Notes: a model not told the origin generated them from the sequence alone. DNA of 64,000 nucleotides from Brachypodium distachyon (GCF_000005505.3 NC_016133.3:49379237-49443236); one strand, 5' to 3'. Positions 1 to 12,744 are shown, numbered from the stretch's first letter. Numbers and translations: made by a program.

Positions 1-388
1 TGTAGCATCCAGTCCTGGTAGCATCTCTATTTAAAAGACTGGAATATTTTTTTTAATTAAGTCAACGTTTGTTGTTTTCTTGAACAGCAGTAAATTACCT
101 TCATGCAGTAATCCTAGATACAGTTAGAACACTTGGGTCTTTTATACATTATGTACTTCCAGAACAACACAATCTTATTTAAGATATACCTGATGTGATT
201 TCAAGAAGCTTCTAATTTGCTTATGCTTCATCAGGGTGTTGCAGAATCGTAGACACCTCCTATGTCTACTTTGTTTCTCAATTGATATACATAAACGTGT
301 AGGAATGTACTCTGCAGATGCACTGTATGTATTCTCAGCTGGTGCATTGTTTATAGGCTACAAACGAACTACAGGATACAGCTAGAGC
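1..388. other. 3' flank and probable 3' UTR of HDS
   Basis: This AT-rich stretch lies just beyond the stop codon of the minus-strand HDS gene, so it should hold that gene's 3' UTR and polyadenylation region. I see no coding potential in it. No single polyadenylation signal stands out. Confidence 0.5.
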
Positions 389-3300
389 CTACTCCTCGAC
401 AGGAGGATCTACCCAACGGCCATGATCTTTGATTAGCTGAATCAAGGCTTCAGTGGCACCCTCCATTGCAATGCCCCGCTGCACAACGGTCTGCCACAAA
501 ATGATGAATTTTGTCAATGGAATTATGGAAATGAGATAGGACTCTGGTTTCATATATTCATCTATGCCACCATCACAGCCATTAGATGGTTTTTACATGA
601 TTCATGAACAAATCTGATGGTACCACTGTTGTTGAACAAAACACCAAAGCATCCTTATTGATATGATTTAATGTCAATGTATTGGACGATTACCTTGCCA
701 ACATAAAGATCGATCTTTCCGGGAGCACCTCCGACATATCCAAAATCGGCATCGGCCATCTCTCCTGGCCCGTTAACAATACAACCCATGATAGCAATCT
801 GCCAAGAAATACACATATATAGTTAACCAGGCACAATTGAAAAGAATGGAAACCATGAAGTGTTAAGAGTGTTTACAGAGACGCCTGGTAGATGGGAAGT
901 CTTCTCTCTAATCTGAGCACTGATTTCTTGGAGGTCAAAGAGTGTTCGCCCACAAGAAGGACAAGAGACATATTCCTGTAGAATTTGTTAATAATCAGAA
1001 ATGGCTCCACTGATATTCTATTTTCAGAAGAGACACATCAACTCAAGATTGCTTTTTCTTTGGCTGATTTAGAAGGTTATTCTAAATTTCTCATTGTGAT
1101 AGGTGCAGTTCAAGTGTCCAACTAGAGGTCGATGTCATTTATGGGATCAAAAAAGAGATCAAGCACTATCTAATGATCAAATATGTCATGAACATACAGT
1201 TTTTGTGTTGCGCATCCTGCAACCCTGTAGCAAGTTGAAGGATGTATCCCTCAAAAATTCAAACTCCTGGTTAGTAGCTTCGAGAAGTACACCATCACCA
1301 AGACCATCAACTAGAAGGGCACCAACATTGCTACCAGCACCAATAACAAGACCATCTCTGCATTTATTTGCAATAGAATAAGCACAAGATAACCATGACT
1401 CAGCAATTCTGATGGAAGAATGTTTGGAAGTTACCTATCAATACTTTTTGGGAAATCAATGTGATGGATCACCGGGAAGTTCAAACCATTGGTCTCTAAG
1501 TACTCGAACAACCTGAAAAACAAGAATAATAGTAATATGGTAAGCAGAATAAATGAAGATAACTTTGGGAGCAGCGTCCTTAAAAAAAATCTGGGAGCAC
1601 CGTACTGTTGATTATGATTGGTTGAAAATAATCCCTAAAGGACATTGATTGTTTCTCATATATAGTGAAATACTTTATGTGAATCATAGTTAAGACTTCA
1701 CCATTTGGTTTATCATATAAAGAATTTCATAATGTAGAACATACTCCAGTAATACTGAACAGAGCTTTTCAAACCCACTGTGTGCACTTACCTCCTTGCA
1801 GCGTGTACTCTGCCAGTCTTCTCTTCACCATATGGAACATTATGTAACAACATTGTAATATCATCAACACTCTTAAGAACATTTAGCTGCTCGTATGATT
1901 CGTCTCCACGAAGAGTTACAGCAAATCTAGTGCCTACAAAGAAAAGACAGTAACTCATAGATAAAACAATCGAATCAATATCATAAATACAGTATTTGGA
2001 AAATTCAATATTTCACAATCTAATTCAAATTGCTACCTTCTGGCAAAAGATTCTTTGCATCACTTGATAGTTCGTCAAGGTTGAGAAGGACAATTGCATG
2101 TGGCAGAGGCTTTGTCAATTGCTCTGATAAGGGAGTCAACACACCCATGCTGATGTCAACTAATCTTTTGAGTGCAAGTCTCTGTACAGATATACACATT
2201 ATAGAAGCCAGTTTAGGAAAGCGAATAGAAAACATGCATATGGTTGTGTGAGGGGGAGAAAGTAATGTATGTAACTCACAGCTTGAGCATCTTCTACAGG
2301 GGGTAGTTCCCTCAAAAGAATTGAATCTACAGTTGCCAAGTCCTGATGTTCATACAGGAAAATAATTAATTTAAACTGAAGCCCCACTAACAATGGTCAT
2401 GTGCTAGAAGATACAGCTATAGAAGATCAGACCTTGAAAGGCATGCCAACCACAAGTTTCGCAGAAAGAGACCTATAAAGGAGCTCAGGAGCCTGACGAA
2501 TAAAAAGGGCTTTCATCATTACAGAACACATTAATTCAGATGGCAAAATAAACAAATTATGTGGTGTTGGTTTTTATTCATTTCAAGCAACACCATAGTA
2601 TGCTTGCGTGGAAAGTGAAAAGGAGACTGCTGACGTCGTCCTAGTTTAGATTAGAAAATAACCACATCAAAATATCTTTTGATGGGGTCACACAAGGAAA
2701 ATATTAACACGCTCCTCAAAAAAGGTAACCAAGGTTCAAGTTACCTTCAACTGATCCAAGGAAACCGACATCAGAACAGAGCCATCGCGATGCAGGACAC
2801 CTCTGTAATCTACTGTCTCGCCCTGTTGTAAGAGCTTGTAAAAATCAAGCCATAGTTCTAATAATCTGGTTGCAGAAATTTTTCAACTGACCTCCTTTTG
2901 TAGAGGCAACTGACCACTTCTACGCTGGAAATCGAAGTAGCGTCTATGTTTCTCTTCAAATGGGGCCTAATAACATAAGATGAATGCATTAAAAGTGTTT
3001 AAAGAATCAGATAAAGCAAAGCGCACCTAGCTAGAACAGTAGAAGTGACATTACAGTATAGCAATTAAACAAGAGGAAATGAAATGCAAGGGAAAAGTCG
3101 CATTACCACCCCTATTTGAAGGTTTGCAGCCTGAGTTCCAAGATTTGCCAGTCTCCGGCAAGGATCAATTTCTTCCTCTGGTGGTTCTGTGAGGGATACA
3201 CGGATTGTATCACCCAAGCCATCCTATAAGATAACAAACAAAAGATTTAGGTCGTACAAGAGACTACTAGCCATATGTCATATGTGTGACATGTCATAGC

Positions 3301-5342
3301 ATGGCAGGGTTTTGAAATACAACAATGTATTTTATACAAGCATGGTACTGGAAAGTGAGCAAACAAATCTTGTCTTATATTTGCCAATGAGTCATACATC
3401 TCAACAAGCTCGTTCAGTAAGCAAATAAATGCAATTTATACAAGCACTGAGAAATCATATTCCAATAATCTAAAACTACTATTTTTGAATCAGCTATTTG
3501 ATTTTAGATAATTTGGTAGCATAACAACATATCATACTACGGGCTTGAATACCAGGTTTATTGAGTTCAATAAGCAACCTCAGATTTTCAGCTATAAGGT
3601 TAAAAAAGCAAAATATCATTGATCCGTAAGAAAAAAAAAACATTTCCATGTGATTCATCTCAATTTCAGAGTATCATTTCATACACCCCTAGGATTCTAG
3701 GATGTAAAGATGTACTTACCATCAGAAGTGTTCCAATGCCAATGGCAGATTTCATCCTCCCATCTTCACCCTCACCAGCTTCGGTAACTCCCAAGTGCAA
3801 AGGATAATCCCATCCTAGGTTATACATTTCTGCTACAAGCAGGCGATATGCTTGGACCATGACAACAGGGTTACTTGCTTTCATTGAAAACACAAAGTTA
3901 TGGAAGTCCAAATTCCGACAGATCCTAGCAAATTCCAAAGCAGACTCAACCTGAAATTTGTATGCATAAAATGTCATGCATCTATCAAATGAGGGTTAAT
4001 ATATCATCAGAGAAAGAAAATCACCATTCCCCTTGGAGAATCACCATAGTAGCTCATTATTCGATCAGATAGACTACCATGGTTTGTTCCAATACGCATG
4101 GCTCTTCCATACTTCTTGCATTTCTCAACCAATGGAGAAAAGACCTGAAATGGTATTGACGTGGCTGCGAAAGTAAGACCACAGGGGATTTGTTCATACA
4201 GATTGATGAAGCAGAAAGCGAGTGAATATTTTCTTTTTTGACCTTCTCAATATGCTCAAGCTCCTTTTCGTAATCGTCTTCAGTGTATTCCAGCTTCTCA
4301 AATTGGGCACGACGGTCGGCTGCAAGTAATGTTCTCAGCACTTGGGCAACACAAGGATAAGAATATAGGCAACACAAATGCGAGATCATGGCACCACTCA
4401 CCGAAATTTCCTGGGTTAACACGGATTTTGTCAAAGCATTCTGCTACTCTTAAAGCTACTGCAGGGGCAAAATGAATATCGGCCACCAGGGGGATGTTGT
4501 AACTGTTGAAATACAAAAGAAAAAAGTGAGGACACATTCATGAGAACTCACTGAATCTGTGGAGATTTAAAACTGACTACTTACTTCTTCTGAACAAGAG
4601 TGTTTTTAATCTCAAAGCATGCATCAGCCTCCTTCTTACCCTGGACGGTTATTCTAACAAAATCAGCCCCTTTATCTGCTATCCTCATAACCTGCAACAG
4701 TATAATTGATATACCTCATCAGTTCAGTAGTAATAAAACAGAAATCATCTAAAACATGGGACGACTTATGCATGCCTAATAGCCACAGCGTGTACTGAGA
4801 ACGATCCACATGCATTTCAGATTGGGATTTGGGAGCATACCTCTTCCACGGTCTTAGTAACATCCTTGGTATCTGAAGTAGTCATAGTCTGAATCCTTAT
4901 GGGATGATCACTGCCCATTGCCACATTCCCGACCATCACAGTACGTGTTTTTCTCCTCCTTGTCTGGTGTATAGATTCACAGTACTTTTGCCTGGGGACT
5001 AAAGAACAACAAATGGGGCAAACAATCATTCAGCTGGATAAAAGGAGCACAAAATAACTCCGAAACAAATCCTTTGACATGGATATTCAGTTTCACACAA
5101 GGAGACCAGAGCGTGTGAATTATACCTAGAAGTGGGCTTCCTTCTGAAGCCGGCTCGAGCTCTATAGTATCAGACTCTGTACTTGAGCTCCTCACCACGA
5201 GCCCCCTGCCTCTTGAGGAGCCTGTCCTCAGCACAGCGGGAACGGACAGGACCTTGGCGAAGTCGACGCTCCTTGTGAAGCCGATGCCGCCGTCACGGAC
5301 CCTGACGTGCGGGAGCGGAGCTGGTGCCACACCGGTGGCCAT
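389..5342 (-). CDS. HDS: 4-hydroxy-3-methylbut-2-enyl diphosphate synthase, chloroplastic (HDS/IspG/GcpE)
   Basis: This is the penultimate enzyme of the plastid MEP isoprenoid pathway. It converts methylerythritol cyclodiphosphate to HMBDP with a 4Fe-4S cluster. I place 19 exons: 5126-5342, 4841-4998, 4585-4691, 4402-4502, 4243-4319, 4025-4144, 3720-3950, 3107-3223, 2892-2966, 2745-2822, 2433-2492, 2280-2342, 2037-2181, 1792-1933, 1435-1512, 1198-1357, 877-975, 694-798 and 389-490. Together they give 744 aa in one frame, about the usual plant length. An N-terminal transit-like segment precedes the TIM-barrel ([17 protein letters not shown] region), then the plant-specific insert, then the cluster domain with Cys648, Cys651, Cys682 ([10 protein letters not shown]) and Glu689. 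The start is the ATG at 5342. The frame continues upstream only to a TTG. Nothing is missing from the conserved blocks. Introns are short, and the intron at 1513-1791 carries a tiny A-rich insertion (1566-1606). Confidence 0.97.
1566..1606. repeat. Tiny A-rich insertion with imperfect 15 bp duplication, HDS intron
   Basis: TGGGAGCAGCGTCCT (1566-1580) and TGGGAGCACCGTACT (1592-1606) flank TAAAAAAAATC. The copies differ at two positions, so this is an older or less certain member of the A-tailed insertion set. Confidence 0.55.
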
Positions 5343-6901
5343 GGCTATGCCCAAGCTCCAAAAGCTCCCTCACGCAATCCTACAAACACCTGCGGGGCAA
5401 ACAAAGCTGGATGTGAGGTGAGCACAGGCTCATCTGTGTGCAGGCTTTATAATTGGCACGAAATGGGATATTCGCTTATTGCTCGGCGTGCAGAAACAGG
5501 ACAAGGACGGTGTGTTGTCACTGATACAAAAGCACTTAAACAATTCCCAAATCAAACTGGCAATATATTTTAAAAAATTCAGCCAAACTAGTGAGAACAA
5601 AGCCCTCCTAGTCCAAATCCAAAAGAAATCCCGTCCCAATTCGATCGAACTGCAAAATTCTGCGACCAATCGGAGGGCACTTTCGACTTCGATCCTCCCT
5701 GCCACATAATTCAAATCATTCCAACAGCACTCCAGCTCCAATTTTGCCGAAATCGCTAGAAAATTGGACTGCGGCAAGGACGAGCTCCAGCATCCGCGAT
5801 CGGGAGCAGATAGAGATGCGGAATCTCAGTACGAGAAATGAAACAGACACCAAACCTCGCAGCTCCGCGTGGCGACTCGCGATGCCTCTCCCTCCTCCCT
5901 CTCGGCGAACACGACGAGCTGCTACGCAGGACGCAAGGCAGGAACGGGACGAGTACGGGTGTTTCTGTAGGCAGCGACAGCGAGGACTGGAGTCTGGAGG
6001 TCGAGTGGTGCACTGGATAGCTCCCTTGCTTTTATCTCCAAGCTCGCGGAGGCGCCGAGGGGGGCCGCTGCGTGGACCGGGCGTGCCCAGCACCGGCGCG
6101 TCGGGATGTGTCGCCCGAGCGTTGGTGTTCGTGGACTCGGTGCGCGGAGAAGTATTGCCACCCGCCAGGTGTGTGTGGGGTCGGAAATGTGGAAGTGGAG
6201 TTCCGGCCGCTCCCCGCCATGATTTTATCGTGTCCGCAAGAATTCGTTATTCTTGTGCGTTTTACTCGATCTTTCTCAGGTCTCGAGTTTCTGTTTATTT
6301 ACTACTGCCGTGCTGTCATGTACCGCTGCTCTGCAGTCTGCTCTGCTCCCTATATTATCCATTTTCTGTTTCCTTTGAGGAAGTGTATGGACCAGAAAAA
6401 TCGTGTGATTGACGTTGTTGCCGCCGGAAAGAAACTTCATGAATCCTGCTGCAAACGGCGTTGTCCTTCGAGTTCTAGTTCTTCCCGTCTCGACAGTTCT
6501 TAATTCTGAGCATGATTTGGAATGTTTGCCTGTAGTCGGGTAATTGTCCGTGCTTATTCGTCGTGAATCCTGTGCCACGACGGAGAGAGTAGCTCGGGTA
6601 AGCGCCAGTTCTAATCGTCAAACCACATGTTGAAGGCCAAGAGAACGTGCGTGTTGGGTCGTCCTCTGGTTCTGTTTTTCCTTGTGGATATCAACACGTG
6701 AAAAGAAAGAGGTTGTCATGCGGACTAGGGTCGGTCCAAGGCAACGATCCATGTGGGAGAAGAACTTAACTCGCATGCCTCGCCCTTGCGACTTCTTTTG
6801 AATCTGAGCTCCGAGAATTGATGAGTGTTCACTGGCCAAACTTCTTATTTCAGTTTCGGTCTTCAAAACAACAGTTCTGCTGTGGTAGAGTAGCAAACAA
6901 G
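5343..6901. other. Upstream region of HDS, no supported gene
   Basis: This is the promoter and 5' UTR side of the minus-strand HDS gene. The part around 5740-6250 is GC-rich and open in several frames on both strands, but no frame resembles a known protein or shows a consistent splice structure. From about 6300 it becomes AT-rich and non-coding. I see nothing else I can support. Confidence 0.5.
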
Positions 6902-7152
6902 TACTCCCCTTCTAAATGTAAGAAGTTTCAGTTTTGCGTAAGCCAACTTCTTAAACTTTTATCAAATTTATAGAAAAAATTATCAACATTTATGACTATT
7001 AAATTCATCATCATATATTTTAATAACAAGTATATTTGATATTCTAGAGGTTGATATATTTTTCTACAAAATTTTAAAAAGTTTGATTTAGGACAAAGAT
7101 TAAGAAGTTTGACTTACGCAAAACTGAAATTTCTTACATTTAGAAAGGGAGT
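6902..7152. mobile_element. Stowaway-like MITE with long terminal inverted repeats
   Basis: The left end (CTCCCCTTCTAAATGTAAG, about 6904) and the right end (about 7132-7150) are near-perfect inverted repeats over roughly 45 bp, including the inner GTTTTGCGTAAG / CTTACGCAAAAC motif. The dinucleotide TA flanks both ends. The roughly 250 bp interior is AT-rich with no open frame. These traits fit a non-autonomous Tc1/mariner (Stowaway) element. Confidence 0.85.
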
Positions 7153-9725
7153 ACTTGCTTACTACTCTTCTTATATTCCAACCAGGGGCGGATCCAGGTT
7201 TTCAATATTAGGTGTAGGACAAACACCGGCAGGATACGCCACTAGTACCAACCAAATAAGGTGATCCATGATGACAGAGCCGGTCATTATCTATTGAGGA
7301 TCTTTTATGTTATCTAAAGTTGGAAATAATATGCCATTAGGAGATTTTAGAGTAATTGCACCTGAGGTACAACTTGTAGTGTGTGCTCATTTTTGTCAAA
7401 CAACTCGCAAAATCCTTGATTCCTTAGCCTAAACTTGTATCTTTTGCTCACTATTAGACCAAATGACCTAGTTAAGTGGCCACGTCGGACGAATTGCGTG
7501 CACGTAAGATGATGTGATGGAAAAGGGCTTGTGCAGGATGTTTTTTGTTTGGCAAAAAAACCCTTGCCACCCATTTTCCCTTCACGTGATAAGCCAGTGG
7601 GTTTGCCAAAATCCGGGCTGTAAAATTAAGTTGCAAGGCAGCAACAAGTTGAGACAGATTTTAATGATAAAGGTTATGAGATTATTGGAGATGGAGATGA
7701 TGATCATGATGAAGGTTTATGTCCCAAAGTCACCTGTGACTCACCTGAAGGAAAAAAAGCCCCATTGTGTTCTCTGCGAAGAAAACAACACCATGCTCGA
7801 GCCCCCTTTAGTGGTTGTTGGCCAAATTATAGTAAACTTTGCCAAGATGTCATCATGCTGGACTTCTAGTTGCTCGGCTACTAGAGGAAAGGAAAATACC
7901 TATAAGGACTTATTTGATGTTAGTGTATTTTTTTATTCACTAGTGTTTTGATATTTGAGGGGTTTTTTTAAACACTAGTATGAGAATTGTTTTAATTTGG
8001 TAAAAAAATGGAGTGTTTTGTGGGGAAAACCAGGGATAATTTCTTCCTACCAAACAACCATTTGTGATTTCTAGTGTTTTTCAATTTGAACTGTATAATA
8101 CCCTAGAAAACACCTCCAAAAACACTAAAAACAAGCCCTAACACCTCGTTTGGCAGCTGGTATTTAGCTAAAAACCTGTGTAAATTAATGGCCCAGTATT
8201 ATACTCTCGGATCCACGTAACAGCCCGTTTGGCAGCCCGGTATCCACTCGTGTGAGCCTGTAAAAAACCCCAGACACACTCCTCGTGGTCGACTTGCAGC
8301 AGCGGAATCGATCCCGTGGCGCTCCACGGCGGCGAAGACCGGTCCTGGGGGAGCTCAGCGGCAGGCCCCGACTCCCGGCGGCCACCGACTCCACGGCGTC
8401 CGGCGCATCCTCGAGCGACGCCGACGAGTCAGTAGCGGCGCATCGAGCTCTCGCGGGGGCGAAGCTGGATAACGACGAGCGCGATGAGAGAAAGGGAAAG
8501 CAGGAGAAAACGTCGGGCCTATGAGCGGCATGCCGACCCCCAAATCATAGGCTCAATTTGTTCGTTTGTTGCCAAGGAGAGATCGAGAGAGAGAGAGAGA
8601 AGCAGCAGCAGCCGGAGGTAGAAGAACGGTAGATGCAGATTTTTGCCGCGGCAGAAAACCAATCTGCATCCTGGTTCACTCGTAGGCTCAATTTTCAGTG
8701 TTCTATTTTGGTGACTGTAACCGAACACAAGCAAGTGAGAACTCAGTTATTCACTCAGTAACATATTTTTTTTCTAAAAGGAGAAAATACCCCTGGCCTC
8801 TGTATTGATCTATGCGCACAGCCAACATATACTTGAAATCCTAAGGTACTGTACCTTCTTCACTTGAAGAAGCCTGAAGCCAATTTTCTCCTGCTGCTGC
8901 TTTTCCTGGGCCTGATCTTCTCCCCAACTCCTTTTTCTGACCTTCTCATAATAGATTCGGCTATTTGTGGCCATGTTTGTATGTAGATTTTGTGATGAGG
9001 TGATTAGAGTTTTATTGTATTGTCGTGTAAGATTTTGTGATGAAGTGATTAATTCCCTGTCTATCGAACAACACATTTGGAAAAATGGATTGTAGTGTAT
9101 TTTTTGGAAAGTGTATTTCAGGATATTTGGTTTTGGGGAATTTTTCACCAAATACTCTGATATTTCAGTCCCACCATGTGGATTATATATGTCGTACGAC
9201 CTCCCCCAGAAATTTCTCAGGACGTACGAGAGCCGCACGGAAACGCTTTGTTTGGTGAACCGCGCGCGTCTCCGATTGTGTCTTGCACGCGCGCGGCCAC
9301 GACGTCGCCGGTTGTGTCTTGCACCCGTGAATTTCTTCGGATCTATCGCTGCAATTGAGGCGTGAAACATGCGCCACGGTCTCGACCGCCGATCGATCGA
9401 TGACGGGCAACAACCGTACGTCGTACACTACACTGGGTACACTCAACCGTTAATTATGCACTGTTGGAATCTTAAGAGGAATGCAAATCGATCGTGTACC
9501 TTAAACAAAAATTAGTTACACTTACACGTGCAGCGGTGTTAGTTAGACGTTCCTGAGAGGCTCTACTGTTCCAGCAGATGAGGAGCCACGATCTCGACAT
9601 ATTTGAGGGGATCACCAGGAACGTCGATGATCATTCCCCCCGCGCGCTCTAGGCTCTAGCTAGCTCGCTCGCTCGGATCTCGTCACGCTCACACCTCCGT
9701 CTGTGGCGCGCCGTACGTGAGAGGC
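7153..9725. other. Intergenic repeat-rich region
   Basis: No gene is supported here. At about 7184 a GGGGCGGATCCAG motif resembles ends of grass DNA transposons. At 7655-7850 a short frame reads as an acidic stretch followed by a basic stretch, possibly captured coding debris. Two CGTTTGGCAGC copies lie near 8150 and 8228. A GA-rich simple repeat sits at about 8580-8603. A 21 bp motif (GATTTTGTGATGAGGTGATTA) is repeated once with one change near 8986 and 9030. The last few hundred bases are the ERG28 promoter and 5' UTR. Confidence 0.5.
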
Positions 9726-11092
9726 ATGGCCGCGCTGCCGGCGCTCGGGTGGTGGCTCGTGTTGGTCGGCGCCGTCCGCCTCGGCTTCGCCTGGTCCGGC
9801 TTCTTCGACGCCCGGGCTGTCCGCGCCACCGCCTACTCCAACACGCACGGTATATATGCAAATGCATGCGGCGCACGAGCGGCTCAGTCATCCTCTCGGC
9901 TCTCGCTCTTTTCCCCGATCGATCTCCCCGTATATGCATACATAGACTCAACTAAATTAGCAAAGTATATGCACCGTGTGGTGCGTGCAGTGACCGATGT
10001 GCACGGGCGCACCGTCGGTGCGTGGACGCTTCTGTCGTGCACCCTCTGCTTCCTGTGCGCCTTCAACCTGCAGAACAAGCCGCTCTGCGCGGTTACTTTC
10101 TTGTCCTTCGTCTACGCGTATGGACATCTCGTCGTCGAGTACCTGGTGTACCGTACCATCACCGCGGCCAGCCTCGGAACGCTCGGATTCTTTGCAGGTA
10201 ACAAACTGATGGATACGTGTCCTGATTAATTAAGACGTAAACTATAGATGGGTACTCTACTCACTCCTCCTGAATATGGCTTCCTCTAAAAAACAGAGCC
10301 TGAAACAGAAAGTTAGCCTATCTTCTTTTCTTGCGAGAGATATAGAAATTAAGCTACTCCCTCTACCCCACTATAAGAGCCACGCACGCATCCTAAGATC
10401 ATCAATTTAATTATCAAAATATAAACCCAAATATAAATTATGTTGTAAAAAATATTATTATAAATTTTCTTTGACTACGAATCTAACGATATATTTAAAA
10501 AAAATATAATATATACTATTTTGTTAGTTAAATTTGTGATCTTGAGACACATGTGTGCTTCATACTTACTGTGGGATGGAGAGAGCACTGACTGACAAGT
10601 TTGAAATGCCCCTCTCACAAACTACAAACGTCACTCAAGTGCATGAGTTGAAGAAAAAACCGAATATGAGTAACCAGCCGGGGTGACATAATTGTCAATC
10701 TCAATAAGCTACGGGGTAACAAAATCATGCTCTTGATTACAAGGGTGCTTCCTCCGATTCATATTAGTTGTCTTAAATTTGTCCAAATATAGATGTGTCT
10801 GTGCTAAAAAACATTTAGATACACGTATAATTTCGACAATTAATATTGATTCATGTCTTTTCCTGCTCAAGACCAGATAATGGATAATGAAACGTCTAGA
10901 TACATGTAATTTTTCGACAATTAATATTGATCGGAGGATTACATCCTAGCACCTGGACTCGATTCAAGCTCCAGACCAGCTAATGGATAATGAATATTTC
11001 ATTCTCTCCTTATGCACGCAGTCCCGTCGATCGTGTCGATGCTGATCCATTGGAGGAATGCTCCTGGCCGCCGTGCTGTCAAGCTATCCTAA
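9726..11092 (+). CDS. ERG28: ERG28-like ergosterol/sterol biosynthesis scaffold protein
   Basis: ERG28 is a small ER membrane protein. In yeast it tethers the C-4 demethylation enzymes of sterol synthesis, and plants keep one orthologue. Three exons (9726-9849, 9991-10197, 11022-11092) encode 133 aa, near the plant family length as I recall it. The N-terminus has the ALGWWLVLVGAVRL membrane segment. Exon 2 carries the family signature VHGRTVGAWTLLSCTLCFLC, followed by NLQNKPL and further hydrophobic helices. Exon 3 ends in KLS. The start is the first ATG that keeps the conserved N-terminus. The upstream in-frame GTG is not expected in a plant gene. Both introns have GT-AG borders. Intron 2 (824 bp) holds two MITEs. 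An AATAAA lies 57 bp past the stop. Confidence 0.93.
10357..10585. mobile_element. Stowaway-like MITE in ERG28 intron 2
   Basis: The ends CTCCCTCTACCCCACTATAAG and CTTACTGTGGGATGGAGAGAG form an imperfect inverted repeat, about 16 of 21 bases by eye. A TA precedes the left end. The interior is AT-rich and non-coding. Confidence 0.65.
10749..10938. mobile_element. Stowaway MITE in ERG28 intron 2
   Basis: The left CCTCCGATTCATATTAGTTG and right CAATTAATATTGATCGGAGG ends are inverted repeats typical of grass CTCCCTCCGATCC elements. A phrase containing TTTCGACAATTAATATTGAT occurs twice inside (near 10840 and 10914), so one end has probably been duplicated within the element. Confidence 0.75.
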
Positions 11093-11502
11093 GCTTGCTC
11101 GCGTGTTCCGTCCTCGTCAATTAGTTGAGCATTGTACCATTGCCACTGAATAAATCACCTCCGCTGCAAATCCCATGTACTGTGATTGTCATGTAACCTC
11201 TTTCATCTCATACCAACGGACCAACACTGTTCTGCTTTTTTTTTAGTTGGGGAAATGTTATCTATGCCCATTTCTTTAGTTTTTTAGTTCAAGAAGCATG
11301 TACGTCTCGTTATCCTTCACGATAAATAATCAATTTTGGGGTGAACTCCCTCAATTAACCACAAATGCTCAATTAATTATTCGTACATACTCCGTAACTA
11401 AATTAACAACCGTAGAAAAAAGGCAAAACGAAAAAAGTACAAGATCTTCCGCCTAAGTTACACTACTGCCTGTGGTAAAAAAAAAACTAAAAAAAAACTA
11501 CA
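11093..11502. other. Convergent 3' intergenic region, ERG28 and GDSL genes
   Basis: This stretch holds the ERG28 3' UTR, with AATAAA at 11149-11154, and the 3' side of the opposing GDSL gene. It is otherwise AT-rich and non-coding. It ends in a small poly(A)-type insertion flanked by 13 bp direct repeats (11459-11511), described separately. Confidence 0.6.
11149..11154 (+). other. Polyadenylation signal of ERG28
   Basis: A perfect AATAAA lies 57 bp downstream of the ERG28 stop codon in an AT-rich context. This is inferred from position and sequence only. Confidence 0.5.
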
Positions 11503-11511
11503 CTACTGCCT
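11459..11511. repeat. Tiny A-tailed insertion with 13 bp duplication at the GDSL 3' end
   Basis: TACACTACTGCCT occurs at 11459-11471 and again at 11499-11511. It flanks 27 bases that start GTGG and are almost all A. The right copy overlaps the last codons and stop of the GDSL gene, so the insertion lies immediately 3' of that stop codon. Confidence 0.75.
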
Positions 11512-12744
11512 TGTCTCTGTGAAGTTGACAGGCGCAGGAGACGCGAGGCCTCCATGGTAGAGCAGGTCGCTCAAAACTTTGTACGCATGCTGCGTGAGGT
11601 GGACACCGTCCCAGCTGACGTACTCGTTCGGCCTCGCGCACACCGTCGTCCCCGGCGCGCCGCACATCCTATCCATATCAACGTTGTACGCGCCTCGCCC
11701 CACGCCGCAGCACGCCTTGGTTGCGGCCGCCGAATCAAACCCCATCCTGCCCGCGTCCCGGAGCAACCGCACGTAGGCCGAGAAGTAATCGGCGTAGGAG
11801 ATGGTGGCGTCGGGGTACGCCCCGCGCAGCTCCCGGATCCCCCGCTGCAGCGCCACGTTGTGCATCTGCGCGAAGAAGTTTAGCCCGATGAGGCAGCCGT
11901 TGCCGTCGTACGCCGCCGGGTCTTTCTCGTCCACGGCGCTCAGGTAGCTCGGCACGCACCCGACGGGGAAGTTGCCCGGGATCACCATCCGCGTGGCGCC
12001 CATCTCGAGCAGCTCCCTGGCCGCGTCCAGCACGGACTGCACCACCTCCGGGACGAGCGCCATCGCCTCCACGGCCCCGACCGTCGTGCGGATCGCGTTG
12101 TAGATGCTGCCCTCGGCCGCCGCCGCCGGCTTGTTGGTGACGAAGGCGTAGTTGTAGTCGTTCCCGCCGATCTCCCCCATCAGGACCAGGGAGCTGCCCA
12201 GCTTGTCGCGGATCTCTTGGGGGGACTTGGTGGTGGCGGCCATGAAGTCCTTGAACCATTTGAGCTGGACGTCGAGGGAGCTGTTGGTGTGGGGCACGGT
12301 GATCCCTCTCCTTGCGAGAGCCGCCGTGGTGAGAGCGGTGGAGCCGGTGACGGCGAAGTTGACGCCGTGCGTGAAGTCAGCGCCCTTGTCGAGGTAAGGC
12401 TTGAGAAGCGGCAGTCCGAGGTCCTTGGCGAGGTTGTCGATCATGAGGTATCCGTCGGAGCAGCGGCCCGTGGCGCCGTCGGCGATGGCGGAGCCGTAGG
12501 GAAGCACCCCTGTGTGCCGCATCATGCCGACGGCGCCTTCTCGGATGAAGTTCCCGGTGTCGGATATGGAGTCCCCGAAGTTGAAGATCGCCGTGATGCC
12601 GTCCACGATTCCCTGATTTGGCGACGGCGCCGGCGGTTGCGGAAGCGGCCTCGCCTGGCAAGGGCTGACGAGGTAAAGAGCCACTACGATGCAGGCGATG
12701 ATAGTCGCCGTGTTCGCCATGTTCGCTGTCACCCGCGGTCTCAT
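11503..12744 (-). CDS. Secreted GDSL esterase/lipase (SGNH hydrolase)
   Basis: This is a GDSL-family serine hydrolase, secreted or vacuolar, that would act on esters of cuticle, wall or lipid origin. The substrate cannot be told from sequence. It is a single exon of 413 aa, slightly longer than typical family members. A hydrophobic signal peptide covers about residues 10-31 (ending SPCQA). Block I is FNFGDSISDTGN with nucleophile Ser59. Block III is GGNDYN (193-198). Block V is DGVHLTQHAY with Asp379 and His382. Potential N-glycosylation sites include TNSS near 153 and NFTE near 407. The ATG at 12744 is the first ATG after a TATA motif at about 12806-12816. A second in-frame ATG at 12720 also precedes the signal peptide, so either could be used. 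Longer frames upstream start only at a non-ATG codon. Confidence 0.93.
   Translation of the reverse strand: MRPRVTANMANTATIIACIVVALYLVSPCQARPLPQPPAPSPNQGIVDGITAIFNFGDSISDTGNFIREGAVGMMRHTGVLPYGSAIADGATGRCSDGYLMIDNLAKDLGLPLLKPYLDKGADFTHGVNFAVTGSTALTTAALARRGITVPHTNSSLDVQLKWFKDFMAATTKSPQEIRDKLGSSLVLMGEIGGNDYNYAFVTNKPAAAAEGSIYNAIRTTVGAVEAMALVPEVVQSVLDAARELLEMGATRMVIPGNFPVGCVPSYLSAVDEKDPAAYDGNGCLIGLNFFAQMHNVALQRGIRELRGAYPDATISYADYFSAYVRLLRDAGRMGFDSAAATKACCGVGRGAYNVDMDRMCGAPGTTVCARPNEYVSWDGVHLTQHAYKVLSDLLYHGGLASPAPVNFTETRQ

Noticed and set aside
5744..6412. A 222-codon open frame upstream of HDS
   Set aside because: GC-rich and open in several frames on both strands, with Arg/Ser low complexity and no recognisable domain. 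It is probably promoter or repeat DNA.
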